64,000 nt of DNA from Dactylosporangium vinaceum (lineage in GTDB: Bacteria > Actinomycetota > Actinomycetes > Mycobacteriales > Micromonosporaceae). Below, one piece after another: positions 7,920 through 14,593 of the stretch (positions are counted from its first letter, which is position 1; every line of letters starts with the position of its first letter). The stretch covers positions 5,456,001 to 5,520,000 of the forward strand of contig NZ_CP061913.1 in NCBI RefSeq assembly GCF_019904175.1. The letters are read 5' to 3'. Under the pieces are notes generated by a model that worked only from the letters and a program-made list of their open reading frames with translations, did no database searches and was not told the origin of the DNA. A program made the translations under genes and the position numbers.

Positions 7920-10277
7920 ATGTCCAGACCACGAATGACGCTGGCGGCCGCCGGGCTGCTCGCGGCCGGTGCGCTGGCGGCCCTCGCGCCGCCGGCCTCG
8001 GCCGCCGTCATGACGACCCTGTCGGTGTCGCCGAGCGGCTCCGGCACCGCCTGCACCGCGGCGCAGCCGTGCTCCCTGGCGCAGGCCCAGGCCGCCGTCC
8101 GGGCGGCGGCACCTTCGATGACCGGTGACATCGTCGTGCAGCTCGCCGGCGGCACCTACACCCTGGCCGCCCCGCTCACCTTCGGCGCGGCGGACTCCGG
8201 GGCCAACGGCTACACCGTGTCGTGGCAGGCCGCGGCCGGCGCCAAGCCGGTCATCTCCGGCGGCCAGCGGGTCACCGGCTGGACCGTCGCCGACTCCGGG
8301 CAGAACATCTGGAAGGCGAGCGTCGGCACCGGGTTCGACGCCCGCCAGCTCTACGTCGACGGGCGCATCGCCACCCGGGCCCGCACCCAGGTCAACCGGG
8401 GCGACTTCACCATCTCCACGAGCGGGATGAGCTTCACCAACGGGGCGCTGTCGTACCTCAACAACCTGGCGAACAAGAGCCGGGTCGAGGTCGAGTCGGT
8501 CGACTCGTTCACCGACCGCTACGCGCCCGTGCAGTCGATCGCGAACAACACCCTCACGATGCAGCAGCCCGCCTGGAACAACAACACGTTCGGCTACGAC
8601 ACGCTCAGCAAGCCGTTCCGGGCCGGGCCGCTGTACCTCGTCAACGCCCGCGAGTTCCTCGACAGCGCGGGGGAGTGGTACCTCGACACGGGCACCGGCA
8701 CGCTGTACTACAAGCCGCTGGCCGGTCAGGACGTGAACGCGGCGGACGTGGAGCTGCCGCGCCAGGAGTCGCTGCTGCGGGTCGGCGGCACGTACAACGC
8801 GCCGGCGCACCACCTGTCGTTCAGCGGCCTGCAGTTCGCCAACACCAGCTGGCTGCAGCCCAGCACCGCGCAGGGCTACGCCGACCAGCAGACCGGCGCC
8901 TACCTGTACGGCAACCTGAGCCGGCCGGGCGACGCGCTGACGTCGTGCCAGTCCGGCTGCCCGCTGTTCGAGGCCACCCGGCCCGGCTGGCGGCAGATGC
9001 CGGCCGCGGTGCAGGTCTCGGCGGCCAACGCCGTCACCTTCGCCGGCAACCGGTTCACCAACCTCGGCCAGGTCGGCATCGGGATCGGCAACGACGCCAA
9101 CGCCAACGCGACGGGCGTCGGGCTCGGCGCGTCGAACGTCACGGTCACCGGCAACACGTTCGACGCGCTGTCGGCCGGTGCGGTAGTCGTCGGCGGCGTC
9201 CAGGCCGACGCGCACCACCCGAGCGACGCGCGCATGACGAACAGCGCGATCACGGTCAGCAACAACGTGATCCACGACGTGGCGGTCGAGTACCGCAGCC
9301 ACGCCGGCGTGCTCATGACCTACACGGCCGGGTCGACGATCGCGCACAACGAGGTCTACAACCTGCCGTACACCGGTATCGCGCTGGGCTACGGATGGGG
9401 CTCCAACGACCCCGGCGGCAGCCAGGACTACATCGACCGCGGGCTCTACAATTACCAGCCGCGGTACACCACGGCGACGGTCGCGGCCAACAATCACGTG
9501 ACAGCCAACTTCGTCCACGACGTCGTGCAGCAGATGACCGACGGCGGCGCGTTCTACCACCTGTCCGCGAGCCCCGGCACCACCGTCGAGCAGAACTACT
9601 TCCGCAACACCAACGGCTGGCTCGGCATGTACTTCGACGAGGGCTCCCGCTACGTCTCCGCCTCGAACAACGTCCTGGAGAACGTGGGCACGTGGGCGTA
9701 CAGCCAGGCCTGGGCGAACAACAACACCGGCAACCTGACCCTGACGAACAACTGGACGACCAGCAGCACCACGAACATCGCGACCGGATCGCGCGGCAAC
9801 ACCAACAGCGGCACGGTCGTGGTCAGCGGCGGCAACTGGCCAAGTGGTGCCCGCGCCGTGATGGCGGCGGCAGGCGTGTCCGGCGGCAATACCGGCGGCG
9901 CCACCGCACCGCTGCGCAACGCCAACGCGGGCCGCTGCCTCGACGTCCCGTCCCAGTCGCAGACCAGCGGCACGCAGCTCGCGCTGTGGGACTGCAACGG
10001 CCAAGCCAACCAGCAGTGGACGCTCACTGCGGCAAAGCAGCTGCAGGTGTACGGCTCCAAGTGCCTCGACGCCGCCGGCACCCAGGGCGCGCGGACGGTC
10101 ATCGCGGACTGCACCGGCCAGGCGGCCCAGCAGTGGAACGTCAACGCCAACGGCACCGTCACGAACGTCCAGTCGGGCCTGTGCCTCGACGCGAGCGGTG
10201 CCGGGACGGCCAACAGCACCCCGGTGATCGTGTGGACCTGCACCAACGGCAACAACCAGAAGTGGTCGCGCAGCTGA
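7920..10277 (+). CDS. Secreted right-handed beta-helix glycan-active protein with CBM13
   Basis: 785 residues, starting one base after the esterase stop. Residues 1-28 are a Sec signal (A-P-P-A-S-A-A). The start S-V-S-P-S-G-S-G..Q-P-C-S-L-A-Q-A-Q and the long run of Asn/Val-rich coils (N-N-V-I-H-D-V, N-E-V-Y-N-L-P, N-Y-F-R-N-T) are typical of parallel beta-helix carbohydrate enzymes; residues about 34-650 form this domain. GH141 and GH120 have similar architecture and are the best guesses, but no catalytic pair could be assigned by eye. Residues 660-785 are a CBM13 trefoil nearly identical in DNA to that of the GH59 gene. As last gene of the run it is followed by a strong hairpin at 10289. 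Confidence 0.75.
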   Translation: MSRPRMTLAAAGLLAAGALAALAPPASAAVMTTLSVSPSGSGTACTAAQPCSLAQAQAAVRAAAPSMTGDIVVQLAGGTYTLAAPLTFGAADSGANGYTVSWQAAAGAKPVISGGQRVTGWTVADSGQNIWKASVGTGFDARQLYVDGRIATRARTQVNRGDFTISTSGMSFTNGALSYLNNLANKSRVEVESVDSFTDRYAPVQSIANNTLTMQQPAWNNNTFGYDTLSKPFRAGPLYLVNAREFLDSAGEWYLDTGTGTLYYKPLAGQDVNAADVELPRQESLLRVGGTYNAPAHHLSFSGLQFANTSWLQPSTAQGYADQQTGAYLYGNLSRPGDALTSCQSGCPLFEATRPGWRQMPAAVQVSAANAVTFAGNRFTNLGQVGIGIGNDANANATGVGLGASNVTVTGNTFDALSAGAVVVGGVQADAHHPSDARMTNSAITVSNNVIHDVAVEYRSHAGVLMTYTAGSTIAHNEVYNLPYTGIALGYGWGSNDPGGSQDYIDRGLYNYQPRYTTATVAANNHVTANFVHDVVQQMTDGGAFYHLSASPGTTVEQNYFRNTNGWLGMYFDEGSRYVSASNNVLENVGTWAYSQAWANNNTGNLTLTNNWTTSSTTNIATGSRGNTNSGTVVVSGGNWPSGARAVMAAAGVSGGNTGGATAPLRNANAGRCLDVPSQSQTSGTQLALWDCNGQANQQWTLTAAKQLQVYGSKCLDAAGTQGARTVIADCTGQAAQQWNVNANGTVTNVQSGLCLDASGAGTANSTPVIVWTCTNGNNQKWSRS
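10035..10073 (+). repeat. CBM13 conserved nucleotide block, copy 2
   Basis: Identical to 6313-6351 and 34507-34545. The flanking cassette (9933-9966 equals 6211-6244) extends the likeness to the GH59 gene. Confidence 0.88.
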
Positions 10278-10288
10278 CCGATTGACGG

Positions 10289-10324
10289 GCGGGTCACGTG
10301 GGGGACAGCCCCCTCGTGGCCCGC
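10289..10324. terminator. Bidirectional terminator between convergent genes
   Basis: A 16-bp stem (10289-10304 with 10309-10324, one T-T mismatch and one G-T pair, 4-base loop) fills the gap between the stop at 10277 and the convergent stop at 10325-10327. There is no U-tract, as is common in actinobacteria. Confidence 0.8.
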
Positions 10325-11197
10325 TCAGCCGTTGCCGGCGCGGGTGGTGGTGTCGCGCAGCACCAGGCGCGGCCGCAGGGTGCCGTCGGGCTCCTGGCCG
10401 ATCAGCCCGGCGTGGTGGGTCACGGCGAACAGCTCCAGCAGCGCCGTGACGCAGCGCCGGCCGATCTCGTCGTGGTTCTGCCGGATCGTGGTCAGCGGCG
10501 GATGCAGGTAGGCCGCCTCCGGGATGTCGTCGAACCCGACGACGCTGACGTCCTCGGGCACCCGGATGCCGCGCTCGGCGAAGGCGCGCAGGACGCCGAG
10601 GGCCATCTGGTCGCTGGCGGCGAAGACCGCTGTCACGGTGCGGCGGCGGGCCAGGCTCAGCCCGGCGGCGTAGCCGGAGCGCGCGCTCCAGTCGCCCTCG
10701 AGCATCGGCGGGGCCGGGCGGCGAAACGCGCGATGCGCCGCGCGCCAGCCGGCCACGCGGCTGTGCGTCTCCGGCCAGTCGCTCGCGCCGGCGACGTGCC
10801 AGACCTGCTCGTGGCCGAGCCCGAGCAGGTGCGCGACGGCCGCCCGGGCGCCGGCGGCCTGGTCGACGACGATCGCCGGGATGACACCGGCGGCATCGGA
10901 CTGGATGGCCACGACGGGCATGCCGGCGGGCAGGCGCAGCAGCGCCGTCGGCGGCAGCGAGGCCGCCGTGATCACCCCGGCGACGCACTGGCGGGCCAGC
11001 ATCGCGAAGGCCTCCGCCACCGTGTGCGGGTCGACGCGGCGCAGCGACTCGACCCGCAGGCTGTAGCCGCCCATGCGGGCGGCCCGTTCGATGCCGAGCA
11101 GCGCCGATGCGGCCCCGTGCACGGCGCGGTCGCGGGTGATCACACCGATCACCCGCGACCGGACGTGCTCCGGCTGATGCCGGTCCGTCGGGAGCAC
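10325..11197 (-). CDS. LacI-family sugar-sensor domain without HTH (headless regulator)
   Basis: 290 residues from a GTG at 11197. The protein is a complete periplasmic-binding-like LacI sensor: S-R-V-I-G-V-I-T-R-D at the start, then V-V-A-I-Q-S-D-A, V-D-Q-A-A-G-A-R-A-A, A-A-S-D-Q-M-A-L-G-V and D-V-S-V-V-G-F-D-D-I-P. The 50-60 residue helix-turn-helix and hinge that normally precede it are absent: the bases upstream encode the C-terminus of the GH54 enzyme in another frame, with only two bases between that TGA and this GTG. The gene therefore seems translationally coupled to abfB. It may be a fusion-deletion remnant, or a DNA-binding-incompetent sensor that binds sugar or partners with a full-length repressor. 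It cannot itself bind the GTTAGCGCTCAC operators. Confidence 0.82.
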   Translation of the reverse strand: MLPTDRHQPEHVRSRVIGVITRDRAVHGAASALLGIERAARMGGYSLRVESLRRVDPHTVAEAFAMLARQCVAGVITAASLPPTALLRLPAGMPVVAIQSDAAGVIPAIVVDQAAGARAAVAHLLGLGHEQVWHVAGASDWPETHSRVAGWRAAHRAFRRPAPPMLEGDWSARSGYAAGLSLARRRTVTAVFAASDQMALGVLRAFAERGIRVPEDVSVVGFDDIPEAAYLHPPLTTIRQNHDEIGRRCVTALLELFAVTHHAGLIGQEPDGTLRPRLVLRDTTTRAGNG

Positions 11198-11199
11198 CG

Positions 11200-12669
11200 T
11201 CAGCGGTATCCGGCGGCGACGATGTTCGCCTGCACCGCGCTGTCGGTGGCGTCGGACGGGTACCCCGAAACCATTGCCCCTTCATAGAAGGTGCCGGCGC
11301 TCTGGTTGGTGTTGGTGGCGCAGCAGTCACCGCCGCTGCCGAGAATGATGGCGCCCTGTTTGCGCATGGGGCTGTAGCCGCGGGGCAGTGCGCCGTCCCA
11401 GAGCGTGGTGAGGCTCCCGGACTGGGCGTTGCTGCCCTTGATGGCGAAGCGCGAGGTGCCGTTGTTCTTCAGCATCGCGGTGACGAACTTGCTCGTGAAC
11501 GCCCGCTGGTTCGGGTTCCAGGAGGAGCTGCCACCCGGGTAGAGGCCGTACTCGAGGTCGGCCTGCACCCACGGACCGCTGCCGGAGCAGCCGCCGAACC
11601 AGCAGCTCGTGCCGAAGTAGATGGCGTCCATGGCCCCGGCCCCGTCGGCCTTGCGCGTGGTCTCGCTGTTGCCGTAGTCGAAGCAGCAGCCGCCGTTGAC
11701 GTGGGTGCCGCTGGTGATCATGTACATGCCCTCGGGAGCGCTGCCGGTGGGCACCCCCGACGCGGAACCGTTGCGCCAGTAGCTGTTGCCCGGGTTGATG
11801 TACAGCGAGTACGCCTTGCTGCCGCCGACGGTCAGCGACTCCCGGGTGGCACTCGCGGGGGTGTCCTGGCCGCCCGCGCCGCCGGGTCCCTGGTACTGCA
11901 GGTCGTTGCCGTGCCCGGACTGGTCGAACAGGATCGTGACCACGCAGGCCGTGCCGGAGCAGAAGGAGTCCTGGGCGGCCGCGTTCGCCGCACCGCCGCG
12001 GGTCACCACCCCGATGTTGCGGGTGGTGTTGTCGGAGGAGCGGCGGATCTGGTACAGGTTGCCGGCATACGAGCCGTAGAGGGCGCGCACGGTGCTGTGG
12101 GCCGCGATGCAGGGCGTGCCACCGGCGGCGTAGATGTCGCACGGGCCCTGGCCGGCGGGGGGTGTCGACGTGCTCGGTGAGGCGCTCGGCGAGGTGCTCG
12201 CCGACGGGCCGCTCGACGAGGGCGCCGGCCCGGACGTGCTCGGGCTGCCGGTGCAGGTGACGCCGTTGAGGGCGAAGCTCGCCGGCGCGGGGTTGGACCC
12301 CGTCGAGCTCGCGTTGAAGCCGAAGCTCGTGGTGGCACCGGTGGCGATGGTGGCGTTGTACGACGCGTTGGTGACCGTCACCGCGCCCGCGGACTGCGAG
12401 GCGGTGCCGTTCCACAGCTGGGTGATGGTCTGACCGGCGGTGAACGTCCAGGTGAGCCGCCAGCCGTTGACCGGGTCGCCGAGGTTCGTGACGTCGACGT
12501 TCGCGCCGAAGCCGCCGGGCCAGGAGTTGGTGACGGTGTACGTCACCCGGCAGCCGGTGGTGGCCGCGGACGCGAACTGCGTCCCGGCCACCCCGGCGCC
12601 GGCGACGGCCAGCGCGGCGGTGAGCGCAACGAGCGGCAGGCGCCGTCGTCGGGTGGTGCGCTCGAGCAT
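11200..12669 (-). CDS. abfB: Secreted CBM2-GH54 alpha-L-arabinofuranosidase
   Basis: 489 residues from ATG 12669, chosen for GGAGGG seven bases upstream; an in-frame ATG at 12684 is less well placed. Residues 1-35 are a signal ending A-S-A, 36-140 a CBM2 cellulose/xylan-binding domain (W-P-G-G-F, N-G-W-R-L-T-W-T-F), then a Ser/Thr/Pro linker, and 173-489 the GH54 catalytic domain. The vicinal cysteines C-C-F-D-Y-G-N are present, with E373 in A-D-L-E-Y-G matching the AbfB nucleophile and D448 in G-G-D matching the acid/base. The arabinose-binding CBM42 found at the C-terminus of fungal AbfB is missing, replaced in function by CBM2. The enzyme releases arabinofuranose from arabinoxylan/arabinan. 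Confidence 0.93.
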   Translation of the reverse strand: MLERTTRRRRLPLVALTAALAVAGAGVAGTQFASAATTGCRVTYTVTNSWPGGFGANVDVTNLGDPVNGWRLTWTFTAGQTITQLWNGTASQSAGAVTVTNASYNATIATGATTSFGFNASSTGSNPAPASFALNGVTCTGSPSTSGPAPSSSGPSASTSPSASPSTSTPPAGQGPCDIYAAGGTPCIAAHSTVRALYGSYAGNLYQIRRSSDNTTRNIGVVTRGGAANAAAQDSFCSGTACVVTILFDQSGHGNDLQYQGPGGAGGQDTPASATRESLTVGGSKAYSLYINPGNSYWRNGSASGVPTGSAPEGMYMITSGTHVNGGCCFDYGNSETTRKADGAGAMDAIYFGTSCWFGGCSGSGPWVQADLEYGLYPGGSSSWNPNQRAFTSKFVTAMLKNNGTSRFAIKGSNAQSGSLTTLWDGALPRGYSPMRKQGAIILGSGGDCCATNTNQSAGTFYEGAMVSGYPSDATDSAVQANIVAAGYR

Positions 12670-12714
12670 CGGTTGTCCCTCCATGAGATCTACCGGTGGC
12701 GGCCAGCCGATCGG

Positions 12715-12726
12715 ACATTCGCGAAT
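12715..12726. promoter_or_regulatory. ATTCGCGAAT palindrome near the abfB start point, copy 1
   Basis: The 12-base string acattcgcgaat contains a perfect 10-bp palindrome just downstream of the predicted abfB transcription start. It recurs exactly at 12997-13008 beside the other promoter of this intergenic region. Confidence 0.5.
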
Positions 12727-12736
12727 ACATTCGGCA

Positions 12737-12764
12737 GTGTTAGCGCTCACTTTGTCGATGTCAA
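12737..12764 (-). promoter_or_regulatory. abfB promoter with LacI-type operator
   Basis: On the minus strand, TTGACA (12764-12759), a 16-base spacer and TAACAC (12742-12737) form a good sigma-70-type promoter. The imperfect palindrome GTTAGCGCTCAC (12739-12750), a typical LacI-family operator, covers the -10 box, so a repressor would block RNA polymerase. The same 13-base string tgttagcgctcac occurs at 33214-33226 before the GH10 gene. Confidence 0.78.
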
Positions 12765-12872
12765 CCGAGCCCCCGAGCGACGGCGGTGACCACCTCGGCA
12801 CAACACCCCGGCCGGCTCCCGGCCCGCCTGGCGCGGCGCCGTGCGCACCGGGCGGCACCGCCCGCTGGCTGC

Positions 12873-12883
12873 TGAAAGTTTCA
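12873..12883. promoter_or_regulatory. TGAAAGTTTCA palindrome
   Basis: A perfect 11-bp palindrome of the GAAA-N-TTTC type often found before actinobacterial glycosidase genes. It lies about 110 bp upstream of the abfB -35 box. A related palindrome stands before the GH10 gene at 33015. Confidence 0.45.
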
Positions 12884-12972
12884 ACTGTGCCAGTGCGCCC
12901 GCCGGGCCTGACCACGCCGGGTCCCGGGCCCGTCGTGAGCCTGCGGTGCCGGTTGCCGCGGCCCGGCGGCCC

Positions 12973-13000
12973 TTGACGACCCGGTTGCGGGCGGTAACAT
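12973..13000 (+). promoter_or_regulatory. Plus-strand promoter of a candidate small RNA
   Basis: TTGACG (12973-12978), a 16-base spacer and TAACAT (12995-13000). It closely resembles the abfB promoter in spacing and in its -10 sequence, and carries the palindrome ATTCGCGAAT at 12999-13008 across its start point. The next plus-strand gene begins 530 bp later, beyond a strong hairpin. Confidence 0.55.
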
Positions 13001-13008
13001 TCGCGAAT
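12997..13008. promoter_or_regulatory. ATTCGCGAAT palindrome, copy 2
   Basis: Exact repeat of acattcgcgaat from 12715-12726, here overlapping the -10 end and start point of the plus-strand promoter. The same placement at two promoters suggests an operator. Confidence 0.5.
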
Positions 13009-13129
13009 CTCATTCGCCTGTTTCGGGGCGGTGACGATCACCGGCGGTCGGGCCTCGCCGACTGATGGCGGGCGGCGAGGGCAACCCGATCCCCGTGGCC
13101 GTGCGGATGGCAGGCCGCACGGCCACGGG
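13006..13129 (+). ncRNA. Candidate small RNA with intrinsic hairpin end
   Basis: The promoter at 12973-13000 should start a transcript near 13006. A 15-bp perfect stem (13092-13106 with 13115-13129, 8-base loop) would end it after about 124 nt. The interval has no plausible coding frame and is rich in smaller GC inverted repeats. It could instead be an attenuated leader of the importer operon. No known RNA family was recognised. Confidence 0.35.
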
Positions 13130-13265
13130 ACCCCCGCCCTTGCGAGGGCACCGCGCCGTTCGGCGGCCACCGGCGTGACCGGTCGGCGGCGCCGCATCCG
13201 TCGCTGCTCGACCCCGGCTGCGCGCATCGGGCACGGCCCTTCCCCGGGCGTGGCCGCGACGCGAA

Positions 13266-13276
13266 ACATCAGATGT
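13266..13276. promoter_or_regulatory. GntR-type operator, upstream copy (acatcagatgt)
   Basis: Perfect 11-bp palindrome with central A, matching the core of the palindrome at 21502-21516. It lies 35 bp upstream of the importer -35 box. Confidence 0.6.
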
Positions 13277-13310
13277 GTGGCGCGAGCGTGCCCGAAAGTT
13301 GCGATCCCTC

Positions 13311-13350
13311 TGGACACGGACCGGCGCTGGATCTATAAAGACATCAGATG
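13311..13350 (+). promoter_or_regulatory. Fucose importer promoter with GntR-type operator
   Basis: TGGACA (13311-13316), a 17-base spacer and TATAAA (13334-13339) form a near-consensus promoter. The string ctataaagacatc (13333-13345) is shared exactly with 21496-21508, and agacatcagatg (13339-13350) repeats the operator found before the GntR gene, positioned over the start point. The resulting 5' leader of the importer mRNA is about 180 nt. Confidence 0.75.
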
Positions 13351-13528
13351 AATGTCGCCGTCGACGCTGGCGGCAGCAACACCCCCCTCCAGCGCGGCCT
13401 GCCGTCTCGCCGGTTCACACCCCCTATCGCCGCGTGCCCGGCGCCGCCCGCCGCCACGTCGGATTCCTCCGGCCCCCGGCACTTCGCCGCGCTGCGGCAT
13501 CGAGCGTTCCCACGACCAAGGAGACCCG

Positions 13529-14593
13529 GTGAACCGCAACGCGCTACTCGGACTGGGCTTGACCGCGGTGCTGAGCACGGTCGTACTCACCGCCGCCTGC
13601 GGCAACAAGGACGCATCGCCGGGCGCCGGTGGCTCCGCCCCGCTGATCGGCGTCGACTATCCCCGCTCCGACACGGACTTCTGGAACTCATACATCAAGT
13701 ACGTGCCGCAGTTCGGCAAGGAGCTCGGCGTCGAGCTCAAGACGACCAACTCCCAGAACGACATCGCCAGCCTCATCTCCAACGTCCAGACGTTCCAGAG
13801 TCAGGGCGTCAAGGGCGTGGTGATGGCGCCGCAGGACACGGCCGCGATCGCGCCGACGCTGCAGCAGCTGGCCACGAAGAAGATCCCGGTCGTCACCATC
13901 GACACCCGGCCCGACAGCGGGAAGGTCTTCATGGTGGTGCGGGCCGACAACCGCGCCTACGGCACGAACGCCTGCCAGTTCCTCGGCACGAAGCTCGGCG
14001 GCCACGGCAAGGTCGTCATGCTCGAGGGCGGGCTCGACTCGATCAACGGCCGGGACCGTACCGAAGCCTTCGAGGAGTGCATGAAGAAGGACTTCCCCGG
14101 CATCACCGTGTTCGGCGAGGCGACCGACTGGAAGGGCGACGTCGCGGCGACGAAGCTGCAGACGCGGATGACCTCCGACCCCGACATCAAGGGCGTCTAC
14201 ATGGAGTCGTCGTTCGCCCTCTCGGGCACGCTGCAGATCCTCAAGCAGCGCGGGCTGCAGGTGCCGCCGAGCGACCCCAAACACGTCTTCATCGTGTCCA
14301 ACGACGGTATCCCGGAAGAGCTCAAGGACATCAAGGAAGGCCTGATCGACGCCACGGTCAGCCAGCCGGCCGACCTGTTCGCCAAGTACGGCCTGTACTA
14401 CGTCAAGGCCGCCATCGAGGGCAAGACGTTCCAGCCCGGCCCGACCGACCACGGCAGCACCATCATCCAGGTCCGCGACGGCGTCCTCGAGGACCAGCTG
14501 GCGGCGCCCCTGGTGACGCTGGACGGGGTCACGATCGGCGGCCGGCCGACGGTGAAGTTCGACGACCGGTCACTGTGGGGCAACAACGCATGA
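13529..14593 (+). CDS. Sugar ABC transporter substrate-binding lipoprotein (ribose type)
   Basis: 354 residues from GTG 13529 behind AAGGAG; the open frame extends upstream but without a signal. Residues 1-24 are a lipoprotein signal with lipobox L-T-A-A-C. The rest is a type I periplasmic-binding fold (Peripla_BP_4): G-V-D-Y-P-R-S-D-T-D-F-W, G-V-V-M-A-P-Q-D, V-V-T-I-D-T-R-P and F-I-V-S-N-D-G-I-P. Such proteins capture monosaccharides for RbsA/RbsC-type importers. The stop overlaps the ATPase start (ATGA). The fuconate dehydratase downstream and the shared operator with the GntR gene indicate L-fucose, or a related deoxysugar, as ligand; this is inference. Confidence 0.88.
   Translation: MNRNALLGLGLTAVLSTVVLTAACGNKDASPGAGGSAPLIGVDYPRSDTDFWNSYIKYVPQFGKELGVELKTTNSQNDIASLISNVQTFQSQGVKGVVMAPQDTAAIAPTLQQLATKKIPVVTIDTRPDSGKVFMVVRADNRAYGTNACQFLGTKLGGHGKVVMLEGGLDSINGRDRTEAFEECMKKDFPGITVFGEATDWKGDVAATKLQTRMTSDPDIKGVYMESSFALSGTLQILKQRGLQVPPSDPKHVFIVSNDGIPEELKDIKEGLIDATVSQPADLFAKYGLYYVKAAIEGKTFQPGPTDHGSTIIQVRDGVLEDQLAAPLVTLDGVTIGGRPTVKFDDRSLWGNNA

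Larger units (their letters stand above)
12670..13528. other. 860-bp regulatory intergenic region
   Basis: No convincing protein gene is present; the open frames here are Arg/Pro-rich shadows with no ribosome site. The region holds the abfB promoter and LacI operator, two ATTCGCGAAT palindromes, the TGAAAGTTTCA palindrome (12873-12883), a promoter plus terminator pair framing a possible small RNA (12973-13129), and the GntR-type operators and promoter of the sugar importer (13266-13350). The 13351-13528 part is the importer's 5' leader. Confidence 0.7.

Noticed and set aside
7866..11330. Very long minus-strand frame antisense to the esterase and beta-helix genes
   Set aside because: Low-complexity Arg/Ala/Gly protein antisense to clearly real genes; typical of high-GC DNA.
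13031..13351. 106-codon frame in the 12670-13528 region
   Set aside because: Arg/Pro-rich composition of a GC-rich shadow frame; it spans a terminator hairpin and the importer promoter.
13348..14589. N-terminal extension of the RbsA-type ATPase
   Set aside because: The frame is open but antisense in character and overlaps the binding-protein gene; the ABC domain starts just after ATG 14590.
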